NCBI GenBank assembly: GCA_965212005.1
Contig: OZ243038.1
Location: 2,232,001-2,296,000 of the forward strand
Source: G965212005 sp965212005
Lineage (GTDB): Bacteria; Pseudomonadota; Gammaproteobacteria; Porifericomitales; Porifericomitaceae
Length of the DNA: 64,000 nucleotides
Direction: 5' to 3'
Shown one piece after another: positions 34,545 to 43,575 of the stretch. The notes under the pieces were generated by a model, which did no database searches, was not told where the DNA came from, and was given only the letters and a program-made list of their open reading frames with translations. The position numbers were made by a program, and so were the translations under genes. Position 1 is the stretch's first letter. Each line of letters opens with the position of its first letter.

Positions 34545-34925
34545 ATGTCTTTCCGGGAAATACTAATCTTACTGATATCATCTCTCGACAGGCCTTATGA
34601 GGTGCTTTTTTTATTCTTTATAACAGACATTCTACTCTACATGATGCTTCTGATATTGAGCCTGCTTGTGATGATGCGTGTCAGCAGCGTGCAGGCATTG
34701 TTAAGCCGAGTATTACTTATATCGTTGTTGTTTTGTACAATATCTGTAGCAATCGATTATGCATCCTATTGTCTCATTCTTCCTCTTTTTGAGGAGACGG
34801 AGAAGATTGCTCCCTTCGTTCCGAAATTGGACATAGGCCTGCTCTTGTCCAGTGCTTGCGTATCATCCGTTATCGGCTTGCTTTTCTATTTAAAGAACAA
34901 AACTTCCTCACCTCTTGCCATCTAG
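34545..34925 (+). CDS. Cassette protein B, copy 3, membrane half
   Basis: The 126-residue frame begins MSFREILILLISSLDRPYEV and continues into the conserved three-helix segment, ending SSPLAI. It is followed directly by a different rhs fragment. Confidence 0.6.
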   Translation: MSFREILILLISSLDRPYEVLFLFFITDILLYMMLLILSLLVMMRVSSVQALLSRVLLISLLFCTISVAIDYASYCLILPLFEETEKIAPFVPKLDIGLLLSSACVSSVIGLLFYLKNKTSSPLAI

Positions 34926-34952
34926 TGTGGAGGAGAGAGCCCGGCAGACGAG

Positions 34953-35172
34953 CTACGAGCGCGATGCTGATGACAACCCTACGCGCCTGCAGCGCCCGAA
35001 CGGCTCAGTGCCGGAGCGCCAATATGATGCGCAGGGCAACGTCCTGGTGCGCACCGAGCGCTTCAACGGGGCGACCTACCGCTACACCTATGACCAATAC
35101 TCATTGGTGACCTCCCGCATCAATCCACGCGGTCACCGCATGCAGATGGATCGCGATGCCAGAGGCAATATG
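34953..35172 (+). pseudogene. Rhs core fragment 3 (matches 55122-55341)
   Basis: This roughly 220-bp piece matches an earlier part of the rhs core than fragments 1 and 2. The frame reads YERDADDNPTRLQRPNGSV through RDARGNM and then runs into unrelated sequence and a stop at 35214. It marks the boundary with the type II secretion cluster. Confidence 0.8.
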
Positions 35173-35236
35173 GGAGCTATCGGCTTACAGGTTTCCTCCT
35201 ATATTGTTAGCTAGGAATTGATAAGGCGGCCGGCGC

Positions 35237-35830
35237 TTAAGGGGCTGTGGTCTCGGCCTGCTCTGCCGGAGGATCGGGTGGAGCCTGTGCGCTGGCCTCC
35301 GGCGCTGCATCTGCTGTGCCGGAGCGTGGGATTTGCAGTGGGATCTGATATTGCGCTCCATTTTTATCCACCATGATGTTGCGTGCCTGGATGGCGACGA
35401 CGAGCCAGCCCTGGAAGCTCTCGCCGATTGTCAGCCGCTCTGTTTTGCCGCCCGGCACGCTCAGTAATGCCATCTTTTGCTCGGCGTTGATGATCACGCC
35501 GGAGAGCCGCAGATCGGTGGGTGCCTGTGGACTCGCGGGCTGGAGCTGGTTGCTCGGTAAGCTCGATTGCCCGCTCTTCTGTGACGCCCGGCGCCGCTCT
35601 GGTATGAACAGGGGGCGTTGTATGATCTCCTGGTAGCTTGCCAATGTCGGTGCGTATGGGTCGGCTGGACTGTTTTCCCTCTCTTTGGCTGCCCTGCTTT
35701 GTGCGACTGCCGATGCCGGGGCAGGCAGTTGGAATGCGCGTCCGGCCTGGCGCCAGCGCTCGCTCAGCAGCCAGCCCAGCGACAGGCAGATCAGCAGCAA
35801 TCCCAGGCGCAGGTTTTTGTCCCTGCTCAT
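35237..35830 (-). CDS. gspN: Type II secretion protein N/C-like (XpsN-type)
   Basis: The 197-residue protein has one N-terminal membrane helix (LGLLLICLSLGWLLSERW). Then comes a homology-region-like domain with the motif QRPLFIPERRRA, the beta strands DLRLSGVIINAEQKMALLSV and ESFQGWLVVAIQ, and a proline-rich tail. The RPLF-x3-RRP motif is shared by GspC, which links inner-membrane platform to secretin. As no other C gene is present, this protein probably fills that role, as XpsN does in Xanthomonas. Last gene of the gsp run, overlapping gspM by 4 nt. Confidence 0.75.
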   Translation of the reverse strand: MSRDKNLRLGLLLICLSLGWLLSERWRQAGRAFQLPAPASAVAQSRAAKERENSPADPYAPTLASYQEIIQRPLFIPERRRASQKSGQSSLPSNQLQPASPQAPTDLRLSGVIINAEQKMALLSVPGGKTERLTIGESFQGWLVVAIQARNIMVDKNGAQYQIPLQIPRSGTADAAPEASAQAPPDPPAEQAETTAP

Positions 35831-36411
35831 GCCCTTTGCTCGCCCTGGTACAGGTAGCCGGTCACATCGAAGTAGACTTCCAATTGGTCCTGATCATATT
35901 GATTGTTGCTGAAGTTGGAGGGATGGCGGCGCCCGAGCACGACGTTGTCCAAAAAGAGTCGTGGTTGCCCGGTCTCAAGCTCATACAGCACTTTCTGTAG
36001 TTGTTCTACCTTGGCATGCATCTGCACTTTGACGGTAACGCTTGGATAAGTCCCATCATCCTGGGCGTCAAGTGGCAGGGTGCTGATGATATATCCACCA
36101 TGACGCTGGATCAGGCTTTTAACAGTGCGCTGCAGCTCTGCGGCTGCGATGGAGTGTGTATCGCCCTGCAGGAATTCACCTTGATGCTCCCGATGTTGGC
36201 GCAGTTTGGCGACTTCCTGTTGCAGTGTGTGCAGTCTGTCGGCGGCCTGGCGCATTTTCTGCAGTTGGAAGAGCAATGCAGCGCTGCGCTCGGTCTGGTT
36301 TCGCTGCAGCAGATGTGCCGGCAGGATCAGGGTGGCCCAGGCCAGCAGGCCCAGGAGCAGTGTCAGGCCCAGGGCCGCCAGGGCGTGTTGGCGTGGAGAC
36401 AGATGCTTCAC
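35827..36411 (-). CDS. gspM: Type II secretion protein GspM (subtype b)
   Basis: This 194-residue bitopic protein has a helix (ALGLTLLLGLLAWATLIL), a coiled coil (LLFQLQKMRQAADRLHTLQQ) and a ferredoxin-like C-terminal domain with GGYIISTLPLDAQDDGTYPS and LETGQPRLFLDNVVLG. This is the M-b form that pairs with GspL. It overlaps gspL by 4 nt. Confidence 0.85.
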   Translation of the reverse strand: MKHLSPRQHALAALGLTLLLGLLAWATLILPAHLLQRNQTERSAALLFQLQKMRQAADRLHTLQQEVAKLRQHREHQGEFLQGDTHSIAAAELQRTVKSLIQRHGGYIISTLPLDAQDDGTYPSVTVKVQMHAKVEQLQKVLYELETGQPRLFLDNVVLGRRHPSNFSNNQYDQDQLEVYFDVTGYLYQGEQRA

Positions 36412-37499
36412 GACTTGTCCTCCAGGGCGACTTCGATATGAAAGCGATCCCTGCCGGTGAGATCATCATGTGTGACCGGTGAGCGGAATCTGGCTTGTGA
36501 GAAGTGCCGCGAGGATTCGATGGTGCGGATCAGGGAGGAAGGATTCTGCGCCTGTCCCTGCAGCTGGAGCGTTCCTTTTTTTCGCGTCAGCCGCTCCAGC
36601 CAGCTATCGTCCTGCAGCAATAAGGTCAGTTCATGGAGCAGGGAGATGGTGGTGGGCTGGACACTGCGCTTCTCGGCGAGGAAACGTGCGCGCAGCAACA
36701 GGGTATCGCGTTGCCGCTGCCATTCGGCAATCGTTGCCAGGTTTTGTCGGGATTGGTTCAGCTCCTGTGCGAGCTGGCGCAGTTGCAGCTCCTGGCGCAG
36801 GAGCGGGGCATACAAGCTTGCCAACAGCAGGATCACACTCAGCGCTGCCAGCAGGGCGCTGCCGGCGCGCTGCGAGGGGCGCGCCGATGTTTGCCGCAAT
36901 TCGCCGGGCAGCAGGTTATAACCGGCGGGCAGTCCGTGCGCATCGCGCAGGTCTACGGTGCGTGGATGCAGTTTCAAGGTGCCAAGCTGGTTTAACCGGG
37001 CATCAAGGTCTGCACGTGGCAATGCGATCAGTTCAACTTCCAGTTTGTTGTTTGGCCGGTTTCGGGACAACACCCGGTAATCATAATAGACCTGCTCCTG
37101 GCGAAATGGGGTCTGCCGATCCATCTCAAAGCCCAGGGCACCGCGCAGATCCTGCTCTGCTGCCTGTGGCAGTTGTAACTGCTTGCGCAGCACGCACGCA
37201 GCGGGCAGCAGCAAGAGCAGCTCGCTTCCTTCCCGGCAGGCTTTGCGGGTTTTTTCCAGCAGTCGCTCGTGCAGCCTCGGCTCGCCGGCGAGTGAGATCT
37301 GAAACTGCTCGATGATGCTGCGCCGGTCGGTACTCAGGATGCGCAGCAGCAGTTGCTGTTCATTGACTTCGAGCAGGATCTGGGCAGGCGCACCGCCGAG
37401 TCGCCGCAGCGCCGTCGGCAGCAGGATCAGCATTCCCTGTTGCCACCAGTGTTGCCAGGCGTGCAGCCGCCCTTGCCATATAGTTGCTTTGTCCATCAT
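36408..37499 (-). CDS. gspL: Type II secretion protein GspL (PilN-like)
   Basis: The 363-residue platform protein has an actin-like cytoplasmic part (ILLEVNEQQLLLRIL, LLLLPAACVLRKQLQLPQAA, FEMDRQTPFRQEQVYYDYRV), one membrane helix (SALLAALSVILLLASLYAPL) and a periplasmic PilN-like domain. The ATG at 37499 (or 37496) was chosen; the frame is open to 37541, but those codons are not family-like. The 174-bp gap to gspK is the longest in the cluster. Confidence 0.85.
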   Translation of the reverse strand: MMDKATIWQGRLHAWQHWWQQGMLILLPTALRRLGGAPAQILLEVNEQQLLLRILSTDRRSIIEQFQISLAGEPRLHERLLEKTRKACREGSELLLLLPAACVLRKQLQLPQAAEQDLRGALGFEMDRQTPFRQEQVYYDYRVLSRNRPNNKLEVELIALPRADLDARLNQLGTLKLHPRTVDLRDAHGLPAGYNLLPGELRQTSARPSQRAGSALLAALSVILLLASLYAPLLRQELQLRQLAQELNQSRQNLATIAEWQRQRDTLLLRARFLAEKRSVQPTTISLLHELTLLLQDDSWLERLTRKKGTLQLQGQAQNPSSLIRTIESSRHFSQARFRSPVTHDDLTGRDRFHIEVALEDKS

Positions 37500-37673
37500 T
37501 TTTCTCAGGGTGATGATAGCGCCTGGCCGCCATTCCGGCATCCGCTGCCGGGCTTTTGTCGCTGCAGGCAGTACGGGAGCCCGCCGGACCGACCCCGGCT
37601 TGAGCTCGAAGCGTGGGTGCCAGCCTTGCCTGCATGGCGGTGGCGAGTCTCTGCAATCATTACTGCCACCGGA

Positions 37674-38612
37674 TCAGCGCTCGGCGCTGATCCGCACTTC
37701 TACTCTGGAAAGCTCCGCTGCGGCCTGGTCACGGCGTGGCGATTCATCCCAACTCAGGATCTGGTAGCTCGGGGATTGATCTTTGCCCCGGATCCGGATC
37801 ACTGCCTCAATGGCACCCTGCAGCCCGGCCACTTCAACTTCACTGCGGATGCGAAATTGCGCGCTCTCGTTGCCGCTCAGATATTGATAATCCACCTCCC
37901 CCTGCAATATAGCCTGGCGTCCTTTCTTTGCGCGCTCCTGCAAATAGTTGTCTACTTGTGCCGCGCTGATCTCAGGCAGGGCCAGCAGCACTTCCCGGGA
38001 GGCGCTGAAGGGGTCGATTCCTTCCTCCAGGGAATACACGGTCAGGTGACCGCGCAGTTGCCTGTAGATGGCGCTGTTCATGCCACGCACCTGCAGCAGT
38101 TCGGTCACGGTATTGAAAGGGCCATCTTTGGCACCGTAGTCGAGCCCTGCGTTTTGGTATTCGCGATCCTCGGCCCCGTGATTGCGCGCCAGTTTATCTC
38201 GATCCTGCCAGTCCAGGATTGCATCCAGTAATTGCCGCCATTTGTTGGGTTCCATCTCGATGCCTTGCAACAAGCCTTTGATCAGATCGCGGTGCCCGGC
38301 GTTCAGATCGATTCGGCCTGACTCACGCTGTACCTGTACTTGGATCTGATGCCCGCGAAATTGAAACGAGTGCATCTTCTGATCGAGCTTCCATTTGCGC
38401 TTTGTCGGCGAGGTTAACAGCTCGGCCAGCGCCCGGCTGATCCCGGCCTCGGCCAGCGCCCGCGCCTGGCTGGCGTGCAGGGTGTAGGCGCTGAGCAGGG
38501 TATCGGTACGCAGCGAGGAACTAAAGCCCAGGGCCATAACGCTCATCAGGAGCAACAGCCACAGCACCAGGATCAGGGCAATGCCGCTTTGCCGGTCCGC
38601 CTTCTTGCTCAT
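37674..38612 (-). CDS. gspK: Type II secretion minor pseudopilin GspK
   Basis: GspK caps the pseudopilus. The N-terminal segment QSGIALILVLWLLLLMSVMA is pseudopilin-like but lacks the Glu at position 5, as is normal for K. The 312-residue protein has the large helical insertion with DWQDRDKLARNHGAEDREYQ and the LLQVRGMNSAIYRQLRGHLT motif typical of the family. Overlaps gspJ by 4 nt. Confidence 0.92.
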   Translation of the reverse strand: MSKKADRQSGIALILVLWLLLLMSVMALGFSSSLRTDTLLSAYTLHASQARALAEAGISRALAELLTSPTKRKWKLDQKMHSFQFRGHQIQVQVQRESGRIDLNAGHRDLIKGLLQGIEMEPNKWRQLLDAILDWQDRDKLARNHGAEDREYQNAGLDYGAKDGPFNTVTELLQVRGMNSAIYRQLRGHLTVYSLEEGIDPFSASREVLLALPEISAAQVDNYLQERAKKGRQAILQGEVDYQYLSGNESAQFRIRSEVEVAGLQGAIEAVIRIRGKDQSPSYQILSWDESPRRDQAAAELSRVEVRISAER

Positions 38613-39304
38613 CGTTGCTCGGCGTATACGTGCAGTTGTGGTGTGTGGTCCAACAGCTCGGTGCGCACTGCCAGCACCAGCTCCGGCCAGGGCACGGCAT
38701 GTTCACTTTGCAGGCGCAGCCTTACCAGTTGTGGCAATTGTGCCTGTTTGCGCCAATGCGAAACCCAGTCCACTGGCCCGGGGGTATCGTCTTCGCCATA
38801 GTAGGCAAGTGTGATTTGATCCACGTTCTCTACCAGGCGCAACCAACTCGCCTCCTGTTCCGGCTCTGCCTGGAAGGGGGAGTGCTCCGGGCGCAGTGGC
38901 AGATACCCCAGTCCGAGATAGGAGCGCTCCCCCGGCTGCTCGCCTGCTCGCACCTTCAGGAACAGCACCTGCAGGCCGCCGGGCAGGGCGGTGACAAAGC
39001 GCAGGCGATCCGACTCGCCCTCGAAGATCAGCCGCGGCTCCTGCGGTTTCTGCTGCCAGAGCAAGGGCGCCGCCTGGCCAATATAACGGCGCAACAGGCG
39101 CCCTGTCGTGCGCAGCTCGTCGTTGCGCGCTGCCAGTTGCTCGCTGGCCTGCCAGCCTTTGCTCAGCAGGTAGAGGGAGCTGAAGGCAAGCGTCAGGATC
39201 AGCGCCAGGATCAGCAGGGCAAGCTGCACTTCGAGCAGGGTGAAGCCATCAGAGATCTTTCCCGGCATCTTTCCCGGCGCAGTGCGCTGTGCCGGGCCGT
39301 TCAT
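38609..39304 (-). CDS. gspJ: Type II secretion minor pseudopilin GspJ
   Basis: The 231-residue protein begins with a long basic leader and the prepilin motif GFTLLEVQLALLILALILTL with Glu5 present. The body (LRFVTALPGGLQVLFLKVRA, VENVDQITLAYYGEDDTPGP) matches the J family. It forms the tip complex with I and K. Confidence 0.9.
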   Translation of the reverse strand: MNGPAQRTAPGKMPGKISDGFTLLEVQLALLILALILTLAFSSLYLLSKGWQASEQLAARNDELRTTGRLLRRYIGQAAPLLWQQKPQEPRLIFEGESDRLRFVTALPGGLQVLFLKVRAGEQPGERSYLGLGYLPLRPEHSPFQAEPEQEASWLRLVENVDQITLAYYGEDDTPGPVDWVSHWRKQAQLPQLVRLRLQSEHAVPWPELVLAVRTELLDHTPQLHVYAEQR

Positions 39305-39669
39305 TCGCCTGGGGCGAGGCGCAGCGTGCCCAGGCGAATCTGCTGCATTTTGTTGCCGGCGCGCCAGCTCACTTGTGCCTCCACTTCCTGCAGCGCGATC
39401 ACCTCTGTTCCCAGCTCATAGGGGCGCACCTGCACCTGCCAGGCAAACTCTGCCTGCTGTCCCTGGCTTTGCCCGGGGCTGTTGTTTGCCTGGCGCACGG
39501 TAGCGGCCAGGCGCGACTCGGCGATCCACAGCGCCTGCTCATATTGACGGGCACTGGCGGCGGCACGCGCACCGCGCCCATAGATCTCGAGCAGGATGCC
39601 AAGACTGAGCGCCAGGATGGTAAAGGCCGTGAGCACCTCCAGCAGGGTAAAGCCAGACTGGGTTTTCAT
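39301..39669 (-). CDS. gspI: Type II secretion minor pseudopilin GspI
   Basis: The 122-residue protein has the prepilin motif SGFTLLEVLTAFTILALSLG and a small globular domain with WIAESRLAATVRQA, typical of GspI. It overlaps both gspH and gspJ by 4 nt. Confidence 0.92.
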   Translation of the reverse strand: MKTQSGFTLLEVLTAFTILALSLGILLEIYGRGARAAASARQYEQALWIAESRLAATVRQANNSPGQSQGQQAEFAWQVQVRPYELGTEVIALQEVEAQVSWRAGNKMQQIRLGTLRLAPGE

Positions 39670-40148
39670 GGCCTGATCTGGACTCGCCCGCTTAACCAGT
39701 GCACGTCAATCCGGTAGTGTCCACTGTCTCCATCGAGCGTAATGCGCCCGCCGCTGGAGGTGCCGTCCGGGAAGAAGCGAATCGCACCCCGATCGGTGGA
39801 GAGTTGCTCGGATTGATCGGTCACCAGTTGCACGTTCAATCCGCCTGGCAGGGCGCGTTGCCTGGATTGAGCTTCGCCGGATCGATCCTCGATTAAGTAA
39901 TAGCCTTGTTGCACGTCCAGTATCAGCAGGGTTTCGCGCCGCTCGCGCACCGCCAGTCCCCGGCTGTAACGCAGGGCAGCGGCCAGCTCGCGCGCCGCTG
40001 CCTTGAGCTGAACGCTCTGCAAGGTGCCTTCCAGTGCTATCGGCAGCAGTGCCAGTGTCAGGCTGGCAATGGCCAGCACCACCAGCAGCTCGATCAGGGT
40101 GATGCCGGCGGCGGCGCTCTTACTCCCAGTTGGTAATGTCCTGATCAT
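39666..40148 (-). CDS. gspH: Type II secretion minor pseudopilin GspH
   Basis: The prepilin motif is AGITLIELLVVLAIASLTLA, followed by the H-type segment ARELAAALRYSRGLAVRERR. The 160-residue frame begins inside the end of gspG (29-nt overlap), so the start may be later; the leader is unusually short of basic residues. Confidence 0.9.
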   Translation of the reverse strand: MIRTLPTGSKSAAAGITLIELLVVLAIASLTLALLPIALEGTLQSVQLKAAARELAAALRYSRGLAVRERRETLLILDVQQGYYLIEDRSGEAQSRQRALPGGLNVQLVTDQSEQLSTDRGAIRFFPDGTSSGGRITLDGDSGHYRIDVHWLSGRVQIRP

Positions 40149-40566
40149 CGCCGCCCAGGCGCTGGTCTGCCCCGAGTGAATACAGATCGTAGGGGCCGTG
40201 GTTGCCCGGGCTCTGATAATGATAGGGCTGACCCCAGGGATCGGTGGGGACCTTGCCCTTCTTCAGGTAAGGGCCATTCCAGTGCTCCAGTCCGGCAGGG
40301 GCCTGCACCAGGGCGGCCAGACCTTCTGCGGAGGAAGGATAGCGGCTGTTGTTCAGGTAGAAGAGATCCAAAGCCGCCCCCAGGTTTTCGATCTGCAGTT
40401 GGGCGGCATTGACCTTGGCCGAGCCCAGTTGCCGGATGATGCGCGGCCCGACCAGGCCCGCCAGCAGGCCCAGAATGGCCAGCACCACCAGTAACTCGAC
40501 CAGGGTAAAGCCGCTGTCTTTGCGGTGCTGAAGGAGTTTTGTTTTTTCAGGGCGCATGTCTTTCAT
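40120..40566 (-). CDS. gspG: Type II secretion major pseudopilin GspG
   Basis: The 148-residue protein is the main pseudopilus subunit. The leader KTKLLQHRKDSG precedes GFTLVELLVVLAILGLLAGL, and the calcium-site/C-terminal block GPYLKKGKVPTDPWGQPYHY and YSLGADQRLGGDDQDITNW is canonical. Its start region is a duplicate of the gspF end (see repeat 40550-40651). Confidence 0.95.
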   Translation of the reverse strand: MKDMRPEKTKLLQHRKDSGFTLVELLVVLAILGLLAGLVGPRIIRQLGSAKVNAAQLQIENLGAALDLFYLNNSRYPSSAEGLAALVQAPAGLEHWNGPYLKKGKVPTDPWGQPYHYQSPGNHGPYDLYSLGADQRLGGDDQDITNWE

Positions 40567-40651
40567 AATACCAGCTCATTGAGACAAGAAGAGTGGCGGC
40601 AACAGCTGAGTCCGGGGGCGCATGTCTTTCATAATACCAGCTCATTAAGAC
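40550..40651. repeat. 66-bp duplication at the gspF-gspG junction
   Basis: The 36-bp F/G junction sequence occurs at 40550-40585 and again at 40616-40651 with one mismatch, 66 bp apart. The upstream copy leaves gspF's stop overlapping an ATG (40632) that begins an 18-codon mini-ORF (MKDMRPRTQLLPPLFLSQ) ending at 40576, 9 nt before the real gspG ATG. The original F-G overlap is therefore replaced by F-leader-G. Confidence 0.85.
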
Positions 40652-41843
40652 TGAGAATGGCCAACAGGGTAGAGATGATGATCGAGGCGATCAAGCATCC
40701 CAGCACCAGGATCATCAACGGCCCGATCAGAGCCAGCAGGCGTTGCAGCAGGGTTCTGGCCTCCTGCTCGTAGAGTCTGGCCAGTTGCAATAGCAACTTT
40801 TCCGTCTGTCCGGTTTCCTCGCCAACCTGAATGAGCTGCACCGCCAGTGGTGGAAAATAACCTCCCCGATCCAACTCCTCTGAGAGTCGCCCGCCTCGGC
40901 GCAGGCTTTGGGCCACCGGTTCCATGACCGACGCCAGGGCGCGGTTATGCAGCACGTCGCGCACAATGGAGACCGCCTCCAGGATCGGCACGCCGTTGCC
41001 AAGCAGCGTGCTGAGCGTCTGGGCAAAACGGACCAGGTCAAGTTTCAGCATCAGGGTGCCAAGGAGCGGGATGCGCAGAGATTTCTCATCCAGCCAATAG
41101 CGGTAGCGCGGGTTGCGCAACCCGACGTGCAACAGCCCGGCCAGCACCAGCGCCGTCATCGGCAGCAGGTACCAGTATTGGCGCAGGAGCTCTGCGCTGC
41201 CAAAGACGATCTGCGTGGAAAGCGGCAGCGCCTGCCCGGCGTCTTCAAACAGGGGCGCAAAGCGCGGGATCACAAACAGCAGCAATACCAGCAGCGAGAT
41301 GCCGGTCAGCGTGAGCAGGATCAGCGGGTAGATCAGTGCCGAGATCACGCTGCTGCGCAGCTCGGCGGAGTGCTCCAGGTATAAAGAGAGCCGCTCCAGC
41401 ACCGCCTCCAGCGCCCCGCTGATCTCGCCCGCTCTTACCAGGTTCAGGTACAGGCGATCAAAGACGTTCTGTGCGGTCAGCGCCTCTGAGAAAGAGGCTC
41501 CGCCCTGCAGGTGCTGCAGGATCCCCTGCACCATGGCCCGCACCCGCTCCGGACCGGTCAGCGATTCCAGCATGCGCAAAGCCTGATCCAGGGGCAGGCC
41601 GGCGCGCAGCAGCGTAGCCAGTTCGCGTGTGAACAGGGTCACTTCAGTGCGGCTCACGCGCCTGCTGCGCAGTGGCCGTGGCGTCAAGACCCGCCCGCCA
41701 GGACGCTCTTCGGTGGCCTGCAAGGGCAGGTGACCGGCTGCCTGCAGGTGCTGCACGGCGGCATCCCGGCTTGCCGCTTCCAGTACCCCTTCCAGGGGCT
41801 CGCCATCGGCGGATACGGCCTTGTAACGATAATGTGGCATCAA
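40629..41843 (-). CDS. gspF: Type II secretion inner-membrane protein GspF
   Basis: This 404-residue platform protein has two T2SSF domains (LFTRELATLLRAGLPLDQAL and RFAQTLSTLLGNGVPILEAV) and three membrane helices. The N-terminal HYRYKAVSADGEPLEGVLEA is typical. It starts 4 nt into the end of gspE. Confidence 0.95.
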   Translation of the reverse strand: MMPHYRYKAVSADGEPLEGVLEAASRDAAVQHLQAAGHLPLQATEERPGGRVLTPRPLRSRRVSRTEVTLFTRELATLLRAGLPLDQALRMLESLTGPERVRAMVQGILQHLQGGASFSEALTAQNVFDRLYLNLVRAGEISGALEAVLERLSLYLEHSAELRSSVISALIYPLILLTLTGISLLVLLLFVIPRFAPLFEDAGQALPLSTQIVFGSAELLRQYWYLLPMTALVLAGLLHVGLRNPRYRYWLDEKSLRIPLLGTLMLKLDLVRFAQTLSTLLGNGVPILEAVSIVRDVLHNRALASVMEPVAQSLRRGGRLSEELDRGGYFPPLAVQLIQVGEETGQTEKLLLQLARLYEQEARTLLQRLLALIGPLMILVLGCLIASIIISTLLAILSLNELVL

Positions 41844-43543
41844 TCGGCCTGTGTGACCCGCAGTACTTCAGCAAGTGAGGTGATCCCACCCAGAGCCCGC
41901 TGGATCCCGGTCTGGCGCATGGTGCGCATCCCTTCTTCGATGGCCACACGCTGGATCTGCTCGCTGTCTGCGTGTGCCAGGATCAGCTTGCGAATCGCCG
42001 CCGAGAGCGTCAGCATCTCCAGGATCACGGTGCGCCCGGCGTAGCCGGTATCGGTGCAGTGCTCGCAGCCTGTGGGTTGATACAGTCTGATCTTTCCTGT
42101 TGCCGACCGGCGGCTCAGCCCCAGCTCCTCGATCAATTCCGGCAGCGGCTCATAGCCCTGGCGGCACTGCATACACAGGGTGCGCACCAGCCGCTGTGAG
42201 AGGATACAGTTCAAGGTCGAGGTGAGCAGATAATCCTCCACGCCCATATCCAGCAGCCGGGTTATTGAGCTGCCCGCATCATTGGTATGCAGCGTGGAGA
42301 ACACCAGGTGCCCGGTCAGCGCCGACTGTACGGCGATGCGGGCGGTTTCCAGATCGCGCATCTCCCCGATCATGATGATGTCCGGATCCTGGCGCACGAT
42401 GGAGCGCAACGCCTCGGCAAAGTCCAGGCCGATGCCGGGTTTGATCTGAATTTGATTGATCCCCTCCAGTTGATACTCGATCGGGTCTTCCACCGTGAGC
42501 AGCTTGCGCTCGGGCGTGTTGAGCCGGGAGAGAGCAGTGTACAGAGTAGTGGTTTTGCCACTGCCGGTGGGGCCGGTAACCAGCACGATCCCGTTTGGGA
42601 GATCGAGTGCCCGGTGCAGGCGCGTGATCTCGTTCTCATCAAGGCCCAGGGCACGGAAGCTCAGCTCCACGCGCTCTTGATCCAGGATCCGGATCACCAG
42701 GCTCTCCCCATACAGCGTGGGTACCGTGGAGATGCGCAGATCGATCTTTCTGCCCTGCACGCGCACTTGCAGTCTGCCGTCCTGGGGCAGTCGCCGCTCG
42801 GCGATATTGAGCCGGGCCATGAGTTTGATCCGGGAGATCACTGCGGCAGTGGAGCGCACCGGAGGGGATTCAGTTTCGCGCAGCACGCCGTCGATCCGAT
42901 AACGTACCTGCAGCCGACTTTCAAAAGGCTCGATGTGTATGTCCGAGGCCCGGGTGCGGATGGCGCGATCAATGATCAAGTTCACCAGGCGCACGATCGG
43001 CGCCTCTGCCGCCAGATCTCGCAGGCGCTCTACCGTGTCATTGTTTTCCGGCCCTTCCTCGGCATCCAACTGCTCGACAATATCGGCCAGAGAGGAGCGA
43101 CCCTCTCCGTATAATTGCTCAATGCCGCGTTGGATCTGTTGCACGGTTGCCACCTGCAAGACAATCTTTTTGCCACAGGCCAGGGCGATCGCATGCAGCG
43201 CATAGATGTTGGTCGGATCTGCCATCGCCAGGTGCAGGCAATCTGTCTGCTCACCAAGCGGCAGTGCCAGCATCTCGCGCAGAAAGCGCGGTGAGAGTCG
43301 CTCTTGCTGCAGGGGCTGCTCGGGCAGATCGGAGTCTGCCAGCAGCGGCAGTTTGCACAGCTCCGCGTAGGTTTGCGCCAGCTCCTGCTCTGAGATCAGG
43401 CCGAGCCTGACCAGTTGCGGTCCAAAGCCGCCGCTATTTTGCAGTTGCCGCGCCTGCGCCAGCTCTTCGCGTCGCAGCTTGCCCTGGCTCAGCAGGCTTT
43501 CTCCTATATCCGGCAGCTCCGCCCATGCATACTCTTGCATCAC
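41840..43543 (-). CDS. gspE: Type II secretion ATPase GspE
   Basis: This 567-residue cytoplasmic ATPase powers the pseudopilus. N1 and N2 domains are followed by the Asp/His boxes and Walker A GPTGSGKTTTLYTALS. Walker B is IIMIGEMRDLETA, and the tetracysteine zinc motif (CMQC about 40 residues before CEHC) is intact. Confidence 0.96.
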   Translation of the reverse strand: MMQEYAWAELPDIGESLLSQGKLRREELAQARQLQNSGGFGPQLVRLGLISEQELAQTYAELCKLPLLADSDLPEQPLQQERLSPRFLREMLALPLGEQTDCLHLAMADPTNIYALHAIALACGKKIVLQVATVQQIQRGIEQLYGEGRSSLADIVEQLDAEEGPENNDTVERLRDLAAEAPIVRLVNLIIDRAIRTRASDIHIEPFESRLQVRYRIDGVLRETESPPVRSTAAVISRIKLMARLNIAERRLPQDGRLQVRVQGRKIDLRISTVPTLYGESLVIRILDQERVELSFRALGLDENEITRLHRALDLPNGIVLVTGPTGSGKTTTLYTALSRLNTPERKLLTVEDPIEYQLEGINQIQIKPGIGLDFAEALRSIVRQDPDIIMIGEMRDLETARIAVQSALTGHLVFSTLHTNDAGSSITRLLDMGVEDYLLTSTLNCILSQRLVRTLCMQCRQGYEPLPELIEELGLSRRSATGKIRLYQPTGCEHCTDTGYAGRTVILEMLTLSAAIRKLILAHADSEQIQRVAIEEGMRTMRQTGIQRALGGITSLAEVLRVTQAD

Positions 43544-43575
43544 GTTTTCACCGCCACGCCGGAAGTGCCTCAGCC

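Larger units (their letters stand above)
29444..34925 (+). repeat. Triplicated A/B membrane-protein cassette
   Basis: Three tandem copies begin at 29444, 31375 and 33377 (period 1931 then 2002 bp). Each holds gene A and gene B (or B split in two). Copies 1 and 2 end in the same 334-bp rhs core fragment and a shared 110-bp spacer; copy 3 stops at the end of B and joins a different rhs fragment. Copies 2 and 3 resemble each other most. Base composition is much lower in GC than the flanking genes, suggesting transfer. Confidence 0.85.
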
